A stretch of 64,000 nt of DNA. It comes from Laccaria trichodermophora. Its lineage: Eukaryota; Basidiomycota; Agaricomycetes; Agaricales; Hydnangiaceae. This document shows, piece by piece, positions 36,672 to 48,291 of the stretch. Below the pieces are notes generated by a model that was not told where the DNA came from, made no database searches, and saw only the letters and a program-made list of their open reading frames with translations. Positions within the stretch are counted from its first letter, which is position 1. Each line of letters begins with the position of its first letter. Position numbers and translations under genes: made by a program. The stretch spans positions 558,001 to 622,000 of the forward strand of contig JACTVC010000009.1 of assembly GCA_018417955.1 (NCBI GenBank). Reading direction: 5' to 3'.

Positions 36672-39140
36672 ATGACTGGCCTTCTGCTGGTTCTCGGTCT
36701 AAGCTTTGTTTATGTTGCTCAAAAATTGCTAGCTCACTGGCGTGCCGTCAAGTCGGTCGGGTTCGTAACCTATCTCGGCCTCCCTCTGGTGCTGACCGCA
36801 ATTGGACCACAATATATAGAAATCATCCAGGCTACCGTACTCTCTTACCGATGAGCTCCATCGTCGATTATTTTCTTCCGAGATTGCCGGGTATTAACGC
36901 TGGCTCCAACCACTACTTCGTAACGAAGCACTCCAGTAAGTCCCTTTCGTTGAATAGATCCAATTCTAACTCTCATGTCATATAGTATTCAAGGAGGCAG
37001 GATGGGATATTCATACTGGGGTACCCGCTCGATCCCTCCGGAATTGTTTGTTATCTAATTATATTCCAGGTATCATTTTGGCCCAGCCCATCCACGTCCA
37101 TCGTTCTCGGTGACGCCGCTGCTATCAAGGTAGAGAATATTCCAGTTCTTGCTAGAACCTGCGTACTAAACTGAAGAGCAGGAGGTCGGATCATCGCGTG
37201 CGCGTTTTCCGAAACCTGTCCAGCAATATGCCTCTTTGGCACTTTATGGCCCTAACATCGTGGTTTCTGAGGGAGAACAATGGAAGAGATACAGGAAAAT
37301 AGTAGCTCCAGCCTTCTCCGATGTGTGTAAAGAATCTTTGCTCTCGCCCTCGACTGACTCGTTCCCTCTCCAGCGTAATAACAAAATGGTGTGGAATGAA
37401 ACAGCTCGGATTGTTAATGGCCTCTTTGAAACGGTCTGGGATGGTAGAGATGTTGTCACAGTTGACCACTGTCTGGATATTACACTGCCAGTAGGCTTAC
37501 TTTTTCCCATCCACTACAAATCATTTAAAAGCAGCCTTTATTTTTAGATTGCTTTGTTTGTCATCGGTTCCGCAGGTGAGAAAAACTATTTTGTGTGGGT
37601 TCACCGGATGGTGAGTGTTGCATAGGATTTGGCAAGACTTTGGATTGGAAAGAGGAAACAGTTTTACCTCTGGGACATAGGATTTCTTTCAAAGAGTCAC
37701 TCCACATCGTCACCACTCGCATCTTTCTCAGATTGATCTGCCCTGATTGGATGCTGAATTTGACCGAGAGAGGACGGGAAACGCTGCAGGGCTTCAGTGA
37801 ATTGGGGGTACGTGCACCTCCCCCTCAGCGCCATTACCATATAACCATTCGACCAGGTTTACATGTCTGAGATGGTCAAAGAGCGTTTGACGGCTGAGAA
37901 AGTGGAACGCCATGATCTTTTTAGCAGTCTTCTGGCTTCGAATAACCATGAATTCGACGCCTCGATGCTCACCGAGGAAGAGCTTGTTGGTGTGTCACCT
38001 CTCAATGACTCTCAGGTACCCTGTCGTTTACACTATCCCAGGGAATATTTTCATTTTCTTGGTGGCTGGCCACGAGGTTGGTTTTAAATTCAATTTTTCC
38101 TCTTATCATATCAATGGTGTATGACATCAAGACAACTGCCCATACATTGTGCTTCGCCTTCGCACTGCTTGCCCTGTATCAAGAGGAACAGGAAACCCTT
38201 TATCAACATATTAAATCCGTTCTTCCCGGAGACAAGCAGCCAGTGAGTCTTGAACACAACACTACGACTGTTCAGCTTAGAAGATGCTTAACAGGAGTAT
38301 GAAGATATGTCGTTGCTGACCCATTCTATTGCGTGAGTCGTCGTACTTGTTGATATGATATCCGTCAACTCTGTCAATAGCGTCTTCTACGAAACGATGC
38401 GTCTTTTCCCTCCTGTGAGGATTTTATAAAACACCCCCGGATATGTTATTGATATTTTATTGATCAAGGTGATCGGCATCCCCAAATTCAGCGCTGAAGA
38501 TACCGTACTGGAGGCTGGGAATATTAACGGCGAAAAAAAGACTGTTGTTGTTCCCAAGGGAACGCGCGTTATTATCAGCGCTCCAGGCGTGCACTACAAC
38601 CGTAAGAAGCCTGTGCCAACGTAGCAGGTCGTCCAAGCTAACTTCATTTCAAGCACGTTATTGGGAAGACCCGCACCAATTCAAGCCATCCCGCTTCCTC
38701 AAAGATTGGCTACGCGATGCTTTCGTACCCTTCAGTGTTGGTCAGTGGGTTTTCTTCTTGCGTGAACACCCTGCAGCTTACAATATCTATTGTAAGGTGC
38801 TCGTGCTTGCATCGGCCGAAAGTATGTTTAGTGTCTCCTCGACATGTAGCTCAATTAACCCTCGTAAATTTCTAGGTTTTCTGAAACGGAAGGCATAGCC
38901 GTCCTTACTATCCTCATTTCCAAGTATAAAATCACCGTTAAAGAAGAGCCGCAGTTTGCAGGAGAGACATTTGAACAGAAAAAAGAAAGACTTTTGAAAT
39001 CGCGCCCGGGTATAACTTTGACGTCAGTTGTGTGTTCGTTTCAAGTGTGTGCGGCGCAGCTGACAAGGATCCTTCGTCAGTCCCATTCGCGTCCCTCTGG
39101 TTTTCACTCGTCGAACGTAGTGGTTATGTATGTGTTTTAG
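36672..39140 (+). CDS. cytochrome P450 monooxygenase
   Basis: Heme-thiolate monooxygenase anchored in the ER. It starts with the hydrophobic anchor MTGLLLVLGLSFVYVAQKLL. The first intron (GTTCGT..TATATAG) restores KSVGNHPGYRTLLP, the usual proline/glycine hinge. Further signatures: GEQWKRYRKIVAPAFSD (C-helix WxxxR), FLVAGHETTAHTLCFAFALL (I-helix AGxxT), VFYETMRLFPPV (K-helix ExxR), WEDPHQFKPSRFL, and the heme loop FSVGARACIGRKFSETE assembled over two introns near 38741-38875 with the Cys ligand present. At least ten introns. After the normal end (KERLLKSRPGITLT) the frame runs ~38 more residues to the stop at 39138-39140; this tail is not P450-like. The CYP family could not be assigned. A convergent SDR gene follows, which may hint at a shared pathway. 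Confidence 0.9.
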
Positions 39141-39452
39141 CTGAGAGGGGAAGTTATAGTAAGAACATGTTATCCCACTCTTTGCACAAGATGTATACTC
39201 TTCCCGAGAGGAGAATCATTCACAGTGTTTATGACCTTGTCTTCTGCACAGATGCATTCGTACTCGAATGGCATCAATACCATTTGTTTCCATCAGAGCG
39301 AGAAAGAGCACTGTTCTGCACTTTCTGCTATTCTCGTTTCGAGACAGCCGATAGTAACAAACTCTATGAACCAGCCATCGCATGTAATTTGCTAGATGTG
39401 CGACAGGTATATATCCTTCCCAAAATAACACTGGCCCTTGAAATATTGTTAC
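39141..39452. other. spacer between convergent P450 and SDR genes
   Basis: About 310 bp between two 3' ends. It is open on the plus strand as part of a long frame antisense to the SDR gene. I see no coding signal in it. Confidence 0.4.
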
Positions 39453-40932
39453 CTAGGCCCATCTTCCAGGAACGATGGGATGGGAAGCTGACAACCCGCC
39501 GTCAACTGCAATATTCTGACCATTCACATAACTTGAATCGTCTGAAAGGAAGAAGAAAAATTAGGCCTCGTTTAACCATAAGTAGATTGAAATACACACC
39601 GGATGCCAGAAACAACGCTGCGTTCGCAATTTCTGTTGTTATCGTTTTGAGCTTGTTAATATCAATCAAAAGCAAGGTAATGGTCGGTCTCACCCTCAGC
39701 TACACCAAATCGTCCCAAAGGATTGAGTTGGCCAATCTTCCCTGCAGTACCACGCGAGCGAGCAAAGTCGAAAGTGTCGCCTGTCATACCTGTTTCAATG
39801 AGACCAGGGCAAATGGTGTTCACGCGGATGTCTGTCTTCTGAAGCTGATAGGCAGAGGTCTTCGCCAGTGAGTTCACCCTAGTGGGAATTAAAAGGCGCA
39901 CGAAAATGCAACAATGTGATTGAGCGGAACCTACGCGGCTTTGCTTGCACTGTCTGTGTCAGAGTTAGCATCATGGAGTGCCCGCGAATATTTTTTGAAC
40001 TCACAGTCAATGGTACCAGCTCCGGAGCGGATTCCGGCGACTACGCAAGAAAACCAACAGTCAGCTCACGCCAGCGGGTTTAAGATCCTTAACCTACCAG
40101 ATGCAGTCATTATGATGCTTCCACTGCTCATGTTCTTCCCTCGAGACGCATTTGTCTTCAACATGGCCGCCGACGCGTACTTGATGGCGAGGAAACAACT
40201 AGATGCGTAGTAAATACGACTTGACTGGTTGATGACGCTCCTGTCACGTACGAGAGCGCGTTTACTCTCATAGAATTCATGAACGTGTCTGCTGACGTAT
40301 CCTGGAGGCCATTTCGAGAAGCAACCCCAGCCTTGGGGGAAACTAAGGGGGTGGGGACTTAAGAAGTACGGTTTACACACGTTCGCAAAGAAGACGTCTA
40401 GTCTGCCTTCTTCTTGCAGAGCCTGTTCACAGACTCTCGAAATAGCACTTTCATCGGCTGCGTCGGCTTGGAGGGTGGTGACCTATAAGCGTGATGGGTA
40501 TGGCACAATAACGGTAAGAGAATGAACCAACCTGGACGTCAGGGTACTTCCTTTGGATGGTTTCCTTGAGGTTGGGAAGGTTCGTAGGATCAAAGTCAAT
40601 GAGATAAAGATGTTTTGCGCCTGCCCAAAACAATTCAACATGCGCAGAGAGCACGACTATGGGTGTACGTACCCTCGTGAGCGAACAAGATCGACGCGGC
40701 ACGCCTGAAACGGGAGCTCTGATCAAGAGAGCTTAACTTTCAACGGCTAAGCAACTAACCCAATCCCTTTCAACGATCCCACACCGGTAATGATGCAAAC
40801 TTTGCCGCTAAGCTTCTCTCCTCGTCTCGCATTCTCAAGGTGAGCTTGTATCTTCTGAATTCGGGCTGTCGTGGCCTTGTAGTGTTCCTCGGCACTTGTA
40901 TGTTGACTTTTGACTTTATCGTAAGAGGACAT
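39453..40932 (-). CDS. short-chain dehydrogenase/reductase
   Basis: NAD(P)-dependent oxidoreductase with a Rossmann fold. Read from 40932: MSSYDKVKSQHTSAEEHYKA, a charged N-terminal helix, then GKVCIITGVGSLKGIG, the cofactor loop (slightly longer than the classical TGxxxGIG, as in some fungal SDRs). Next come ASILFAHEGAKHLYLIDFDP, VTTLQADAADESA, DVFFANAGVA (NAG motif), GSIIMTASVAGIRSGAG, the catalytic YSASKAAVNSLAKTSAYQL (YxxxK), and DIRVNTICPGLIETGMTGD. The last two exons give IANAALFLAS and DDSSYVNGQNIAVDGGLSAS, stopping at 39453-39455. Roughly seven short introns. A stop read at 39662 lies inside an intron and is not the real end. Substrate is unknown. Confidence 0.9.
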
Positions 40933-41360
40933 GCTTGGGAGGAGAACAAAATGCTATGAACATTGAGTTTGACTTGCCGAGTGAGTTCTGGCCCGGGGTC
41001 TAATGAAACCGGGGCCGGTTCGCCATCAAGATCCTTCAGAGATTAGATTAGATTGACGGCTATTCCTTGGCTACTCTGCTCAGATGTCAACTAAATCTCA
41101 ATTGGGTGCTACCACCCGTTAGTGGTGTCTAAAAACGATATATCGACTTTGGACTTCAACTGGTATTACCGCCAAGCTACCGCACTGCGGCCATAACTGA
41201 CGTCGGGAGAGATCGTGCGAATATCATTAGAACCCTGGGTCGTTTTTCAAACTAACCACCGGAATTCGACACACCCTGCCATTGCCCACCATTGCACACT
41301 TCAGTTGACAAAGTGACTACTACAGCGGACGTACATTTTTCGACAGGCGACGAGTACGAG
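40933..41360. promoter_or_regulatory. divergent promoter region between SDR and P5B ATPase genes
   Basis: About 430 bp between start codons facing away from each other. It holds an inverted repeat AACCGG-GG-CCGGTT at 41007-41020, with a CGG-N2-CCG core of the kind recognised by dimeric Zn2Cys6 factors. Function is not shown. Confidence 0.4.
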
Positions 41361-44300
41361 ATGGCCCCTATAGCTGGCTCTTCGTCCTCAGGTCTATCAC
41401 ACGATTACACCGAGGGCGCATCAGCGGTTGACATCAACGATGCCTTGGCCAATTCTCGGCGTTCCCGACGCGACTCTCACCATAGCACTTACTACGATGC
41501 CGATGGCGAAGGAGCTATGTTCTCTGGCCCTGGACACACAGTCAACCCAAGCAGTGTTTCGCGCATGTCACACATTGAGCTGGGCAGAAAGAGTAGCGAT
41601 CTCCGGTCCAAAACGCGGCGGAGGAGTCAGGATTCTGGTAGGCCAGCCCAAATCTCTCGTTCTAGAAGGAGTAGTGTGGATACTCAGGTATCGCGACAAA
41701 GTTTGGAAACGAGGAATCACGTAAACTCCGACGAGGAATCCTTACTGAGTGGTGATGATGAGCACAGCGCTGCGCCAATCAGAAGGATACGGCGAAGAAA
41801 GTCTCTTTCTCCACCTGCTAGAACCACAGTCTTCGAAAATCTGGCTCATCTCTTCGGGAGAAGTGAACCATCGGTTGGCCGCCGACTTTCGATATCGCAG
41901 CGATCTTCTACCAGCAGAGCTTCGAGACGCAGCCAACGGTCTGACGCTGGTTCAGAACATGCCCTCGATGCAGATGATGAGGAGGAGGAACGTTGGGGTT
42001 ATTCTTCAGGTGAAGAAGATTCAGATGTCGATTCAATTCATTCCGTGGATGTCGCGCGAGACAACGCGTCGATTACCGCGAGCATGGAGTATGACTCTGA
42101 TTCGCAAACCACTAGCCAAGGAATGCAGGCTTTACCCTTGCTCGAGTTCGACCCAGTTTTTGGCGGCGAGGCTCGTATTGATATGGAGATGTCTTTTTCC
42201 CTGGAGGATCCTCCACCAGTTGGGCCTCCCAGTCGACAAACGATTTATATCCCTGATGAAGATAGCACTATTCGTTTCGTTGGTTACGAAACTTTATTTT
42301 GGCGCGTTTGGATTTGGAGGGCTGGATGTCTCTTCTCCTTGGGTCTGTTAGCTCTCATTGGACACTGGTTTCCTCGTTTCTGGCTTCATTGGGTCACTTG
42401 CGAAAAACCTTTCATTGAGGCTCACAATGGTTTCATTGTTGTCGAGGTATGTCTTGATAATCGTTGACGTATGTTTTTCTCAATGCTTTTGCAGTCGGCC
42501 TACAGAGCTATCGCGCTGTTGCCTATTCGTGTTCTAAATTACCCCTACCATTTATCGACCGTGTTCTCCCAGACAATACCAATGCACCAAGGACTGGAGC
42601 TTCTTCCGCCTTCCGATAAAGATTATGACGCAAACGATGGCATCATGAAACGCGTCTTAGTGGTAGATTATCGGTATACCCGGTTCGCCCTTGACCCAAG
42701 GACAGGGTTATTTAGCATGGTTAGGTTCGTAGGGGAGTTGCGGCCCTGAAGATGTTCTAATGGTGGTCTATCTAGGGACTGGAGGGATCAGTCATGGACC
42801 GCAGCGGTTTCTGTACACGGCGGTCTAGACAACGGGACCACATCTCAACGTGCGATCTTATTTGGAAAGAATGAGATTGAAATCGAAGGGAAATCAACAG
42901 TTTCACTTCTCGTCGACGAGGTTTGTTCTTTTGTAGCGTAAAGCATGATCTCATATCTTTGTAGATCATCCACCCGTTCTATGTTTTCCAAATCGCGAGC
43001 ATCATCCTCTGGTCTTTGGACGACTATTATTATTACGCTTTCTGCATTGCTCTCATTTCCATCATCAGCATTCTATCAACACTAATAGAAACAAAAAAGG
43101 TACATGTCTGCGGCTGAGTTAAGATTTTTGCTCATCAGTATCTCATCTAGACTATTGCTCGGATAAGGGAGATGTCGAGACATTGGTGTAAAATGGAAAC
43201 ACTTAGAGACGGCTCATGTAATTCATCTATTTTGTCTTCCGCTATTCACACTTATAACAGGCGAGACAAGGGACGGAACGTAACTCCACGGATTTGGTAC
43301 CTGGCGATGTCGTCAACCTCTCGACATCGAATTTTACCCTGATGCCTGCTGATCTATTCCTGTTGTCCGGGGACGCTATCGTTAATGAAAGCATGCTTAC
43401 CGGTGAGAGTGTGCCCGTCAGTAAGGTTCCCATAAAAGATGATGATCTGGTTCGTTGGCGCGAGGACAAGAGGGAGAACTCGAAGAGCTTTTTATACGGG
43501 GGCACTCGCGTGGTTCGGATCCGTGGTGCTTTTACGCCGGAGGGACATGGTCGCCCTGCACTTGCTATGGTTGCCCGAACCGGTATTCACTGGTCACTAT
43601 GCACTGAAATAACTCTCAAGCTCATGTCATTTTCAGGTTTTAACACGACAAAAGGCGCCTTAATTCGGTCTATGTTATTCCCCAAACCCATCGGATTCAA
43701 ATTTTATCGTGATTCAGTCAGGTTCATTGGCGTTCTCGCCGCTATCGCTGGTGTTGGGTTTAGCTTCAGTGCTGTCCAATTCATCAGAATCGGGGTGAGA
43801 ATAAGGTTGGGTTACTGTTCTTACCACAATATCTAACGGACATTCAGTTGCCCTGGCAAATAATCGTGGTTCGTGCTCTGGATCTCATCACCGTTGTCGT
43901 TCCACCCGCTCTGCCAGCAACGTTATCCATCGGAACAAGTTTCGCAATTTCTCGACTGCGCAAGTTTGGGATATTTTGCATATCTCCGAGCAGGGTGAAT
44001 GTGGCTGGCAAGATAAACGTATGCTGCTTCGACAAGACCGGTACGCTGACGGAAGATGGTCTCGATGTTCTTGGAGTTCGAGGTTTAGAACGACACATGA
44101 ACCAGTTTGGCGAGCTGCTGGAGGATATACATGATTTGCCACTTGCGAGGGAGAAAGCTATGTTTCTACATGCCCTTGCGTCTTGCCACTCGTTGAAGAT
44201 GGTGAACGGAGAGGTGATCGGTGATCCTCTGGACGTTAAGATGTTTGAATTCACACGATGGACTTTGGAAGAAGGTCGAGTTGCGGGTACTGGCAACATC

Positions 44301-46640
44301 AAAGCAAAGGGAGCTATAATCGAACAGACGGCCTTAGTTCAAACCGTTGTCCGCCCTCCTGGGAGCGCCCAATTCCGTCTTGAAGATGCACTAAAAGGTG
44401 CTTCCCGAGTATGTACACCCAAAATGATCCCTGGAATCAATGCTAATCTGCTTCAAGCATGCCCATTTCTTGGAACTCGGGGTCATCCGTACTTTCGACT
44501 TTGTCTCCTCTCTTCGGAGGATGAGCGTCGTTGTCAAGCGACTTAAGAGTAACAGCATGGAAATTTATGTCAAGGGTGCTCCGGAAGTCATGGCCGATAT
44601 CTGTGACCGAGATTCCTGTAAGAAAGCTGCATATTGCTATCTTTTAAACGCCTCACTAGCAGTTTGTGTACAGTTCCGCAAGATTATGAAGATCTTCTAT
44701 CGTACTATACAAAACGCGGATATCGTGTCATAGCAATCGCAGGCAAAAGTATTGATGGGCTTTCTTGGCTTAAGGCTCAGAGAATGAAGCGGTATCTATA
44801 TCTGTGTTTCGTTGCTGCATTTTCATTGCTGATAATATGTCAGGGAACAAGCAGAATCTGGGCTGCGATTCCTTGGCCTGGTTATATTTGAAAATAGGCT
44901 TAAGCCTGGGACTGCACCCGCTATTCAGGCGTTGCGTTCAGCGCATCTCGCATGCCGAATGATCACGGGTGACAACCCGCTTACTGCGGTTAGTGTAGCT
45001 AGGGAGTGTGGTCTCATAAATCAAGCTGCCCACGTCTTTACGCCTGTTTTCTTGAGAGGTTCGCCTTGCTCACCCAACCACTTAACTGTGCTCAAACTTT
45101 CGTAGGCAACTCAACCATTCCAGCATCTTCACTAGAATGGTCATGCATGGACGATCCCCTCTGGAGACTTGATTCTTACAGTCTAAAACCATTAGCTCCT
45201 CCTCAACATCATACCGTTGAAGCAGAGGAGCTGAACTACCAAGACTATTCACTTGTGATCACTGGAGATGTCTTCCGCTGGATGCTAAACTACGCACCTC
45301 TCGAGACATTACAACGTGTAGGTTATGAGTCAAATCTGCTCCCCGCGCCTTACCGTGATTCTTCAGATGCTCGTGAAAACGCAAATATTCGCAAGGATGT
45401 CTCCAGACGAGAAAAATGAAGTGGTTGAAAGGTTACAAAGTCTAGGATACACCGTGCTCATGTGCGGAGATGGGGCGAATGACTGTGCAGCTCTTAAGGC
45501 GGCGGATGTAGGCATTTCACTTTCAGAAGCAGAGGCCAGCGTTGCAGCACCCTTCACAAGTAGCACGCCTGATATTGGCTGCGTTCTTGAAGTCATCAAG
45601 GAGGGCCGTGCGGCGCTTGTGACGAGCTTCAGCTGTTTCAAGTATATGTAAGTCTCATGTTGACGCTCTATTCCATAGCTCATGATGGGTTTCAGGGCGT
45701 TATATTCCCTCATTCAGTTCACATCGGTCACCCTTCTGTACTCTTTCGCGTCCTCCTTGGGTGATTTTCAAGTTGAGTTCTAATCTCATGGGTGGCTCAA
45801 TTGGGTTAGCTGACGACCTTTTCTCTCAAGTTTTTGTACATCGATCTTTTCATCATTATACCTGTGGCCATCACCAGTAAGATTGCTTTCCATTCTATCA
45901 CCTCTATATCTCAAATGTGTGGTTTAAACAGTGGGACGAACGCTCCCATATCCCCGTGTTTATCCAAAGAGGCCAACGGCCAATTTGGTATCGAAAAAAG
46001 TGCTTGCAAGTATCATCGGTCAGATTGTGATTACGAGCGGTGTCCAATTGTGGGGCTATCTTTGGGTACGGCGGCAAGAATGGTGAGTAGATCAAGTGCG
46101 CTCTGATCCGCGACCCCAGTCTGATCCGTGCTCAGGTACACTCCTCCGCCCTCAGATCCTACAGTGGACGCCGGAAACCACCTGGAATCGACCAATTACG
46201 AGAACTCAGTCTTATTTTTGATTTCATGTTTCCAGTACATTCTTGTCGCGGCGGTATTCAGCATCGGGCCACCGTACCGTAAACCCATGTGGACGAACGG
46301 TACGATGAATTTGTTGCAATCACAGTACACCGCTGACTTTGTGTCGGTAGCTTGGCTAATGAGCTCCATGTGTCTTCTGTCGGCTTTCAATATTTGGGTA
46401 CTTCTCGCACCTGCGAAAGTGGTATCCACACTGTTGACGCTGATGCCGCTGCCTTTGGGAGCGCGATACACGCTGCTGATGGTGGCGGTGATTAATGTTG
46501 TGGTATCATTGTCCTTCGAGCGGTGGGGAGCACAGAGTGTCAGTGATTTAATCGGAGCGGTAACGCTGTGGTTACACCGTGGTAGGCGGCGAGTACGTGA
46601 AGGGAAGGCGTACAAGGCAGTTGAAGGTGGTATGCGTTAG
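41361..46640 (+). CDS. P5B-type cation/polyamine-transporting ATPase (ATP13A2/Ypk9-like)
   Basis: P-type ATPase of the vacuole/lysosome family; P5B members are linked to polyamine and metal homeostasis. The long N-terminus is Ser/Arg-rich and disordered with acidic patches ([20 protein letters not shown]). Then [20 protein letters not shown] gives the first membrane segments. Core motifs: [16 protein letters not shown], the P5B signature [13 protein letters not shown], the phosphorylation site [53 protein letters not shown], and the hinge [19 protein letters not shown]. Late membrane segments include [35 protein letters not shown] and a C-terminal [19 protein letters not shown]. The stop is at 46638-46640. 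About 15 introns. I took ATG 41361 as the first in-frame Met; the frame is open upstream to about 41292, so an upstream exon is possible. Full-length and apparently intact. Confidence 0.92.
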
Positions 46641-46929
46641 AGATAGGCTTTGTGTTACTCCAGATAATAGATTGTCGCGTGTGAAAGTGAAGTCACAAGT
46701 GGGTGGCTTCAATGTGGCCGGGACCCTTGCAAGTTGCAACTCATCGACAACGTTCTTTTCTTAACCTTTTTTCACTTTCTTCCTTTCTTCTCGCCATTCT
46801 TTGCCCAGAGGGCACTTCCAATCATTTAAATCATCTCGGTACTCGAACGCTGGGCCGTTTACATTTCACAAGCCCGCCAGATCGGTCTTGTCGCCGTCAT
46901 CATTGTCAAGATATCCGTCGCAGTCCAAC
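46641..46929. other. spacer and promoter of the surface-protein gene
   Basis: Just under 300 bp. A T/C-rich tract (ttcttttcttaaccttttttcactttcttcc) around 46752-46790 is the only feature, typical of fungal promoters. Confidence 0.4.
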
Positions 46930-48045
46930 ATGTTTTCAAATCTGCGTCCAACCCGACTTTCATTTCTCGTTTGGTTCCACTGTCTGCTGCTCTTCTCGTT
47001 CCACGCCAATGCATCGCCCCTCGTTACCCGCCAATCAGGATCTCCTCAAACCGTGACTACAAAACATACAACAGAGACGTGCGTCATTCTCGACTGCTTT
47101 GGTGGCATTTCTCACCTTATCTTAGTACTGCTGGTGTGATGACTGAGACTTGCGTTATTGTCTTGACCCCCATTAAAGACGGGAACGGCAATGACGCCGT
47201 GCAGGTGGTTAAATCATGTACAATTAAGATGGAGCCGCCGAAGGATAATGGTGGTGGTAACGGTGGTGGATCCTCTTCTAGTACGTCTGTTGCATCCTCC
47301 ACGCCGCAAAGCTCTTCCCCGTCCACCACGATCGCTGCAACTACAACCTCGACGTTCGCCGGCTCTTCGACGTTCTCTTCCGCGGCCGCCCCTGCCACAA
47401 CCTCCGCAGTCGCGTCAACTTCAGCACCATCTTCCGCACCTGCATCCTCTTCCGCACCTGCATCCTCTTCCGCACCCGCATCCTCTTCTGCACCTGTGTC
47501 ATCCTCAGCGACGAGCTCTGTAGCAAGCCCCACCGAGTCCCCTGCTGTGTCGGTGAATGTGTGTATAAATAAACCTGTCTCCAGAACTATGCATTGATGA
47601 GTTTGTTGCAGGGGGTTTCAACAGTAGTGCCTTCTACCACCGCTTTGTCAACTACTGCAGCACCTAGCCCTACGATCGTCGCGCCGGCTGTAACGAGTGC
47701 AACACCGCCGACGAACGCGCCCGCCAGCTCCTCAGCCACTGGAACTGCAATTTCTGCCGCCGCCGCCGAACAGGCATCGGCGTCAGCAGCTGGGGCGTTC
47801 ACCCTCCCAGGGAAGAAACTTTCAGTCCTGCCCATCGGTCTTGGGGTGTTTGCGGGAATTTCTGTCATCGCTTTGATTGTGGTAGGATTGGTAACGTACG
47901 AGCGAACCAAATACCGCAAGGCAAGTCTTTTTAAACTGCCGGCTTGTACTTGCGTACTCACGTCACATATTTCTCTTAGGCATTCAGGGAACGGAAACTA
48001 GCAGAAAGTGGCCAGGCCATGGGTTACGGTGGAATGGCATTATAA
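46930..48045 (+). CDS. Ser/Ala-rich single-pass surface protein (WSC/Mid2-like architecture)
   Basis: Probable plasma-membrane or wall protein. It starts MFSNLRPTRLSFLVWFHCLL followed by LFSFHANASP, a signal peptide, then a short cysteine-containing region (TETCVIVLTPIKDGNG, VVKSCTIKMEPPKDN). A long Ser/Ala/Pro/Thr stretch follows, clearly a stalk for O-mannosylation, including tandem copies of APASSS. Near the C-terminus VLPIGLGVFAGISVIALIVV is one membrane helix, followed by the basic stop-transfer TYERTKYRKAFRERK and a short tail ending YGGMAL. The stop is at 48043-48045. Introns at about 47075-47145, 47556-47611 and 47921-47980. The layout (signal, Ser-rich stalk, one helix, short tail) is that of stress sensors such as Mid2 and Wsc, but sequence alone does not prove a sensor role. 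Confidence 0.82.
47438..47510 (+). repeat. tandem 18-bp coding minisatellite (Ala-Pro-Ala-Ser-Ser-Ser)
   Basis: About four head-to-tail copies of an 18-bp unit of the form gcacctgcatcctcttcc encode APASSS/APVSSS in the stalk of the surface protein. Copies differ by one or two bases. Length variation would lengthen or shorten the stalk without a frame change. Confidence 0.8.
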
Positions 48046-48291
48046 CTTTTTAGATTGTTTTTTTCAGTAGTCGCGAGCGGCCACATTACTTACTTTAGGT
48101 ACTTACTTTTCTCTCCAAGCGTTGTGCGGCATGGCCTCATTATACCCACATTATATTGATACATTGTATTACACTCTCCATTGTACAATGATAAAACACG
48201 ATCACGTGATTCTCCCGTTGATAGAAATTGTTCAACCTTGACTACCTTTACTTACGACCTCACGACACCAGCAACGATTCAACTTGCATTC

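Noticed and set aside
39662..39664. Stop codon of the SDR at 39662
   Set aside because: It lies inside an intron; the two following exons restore the conserved SDR C-terminus.
39032..39871. 279-codon open frame on the plus strand
   Set aside because: Its 5' part overlaps the P450 C-terminus in another frame and its 3' part is antisense to the last SDR exons; no domain is seen.
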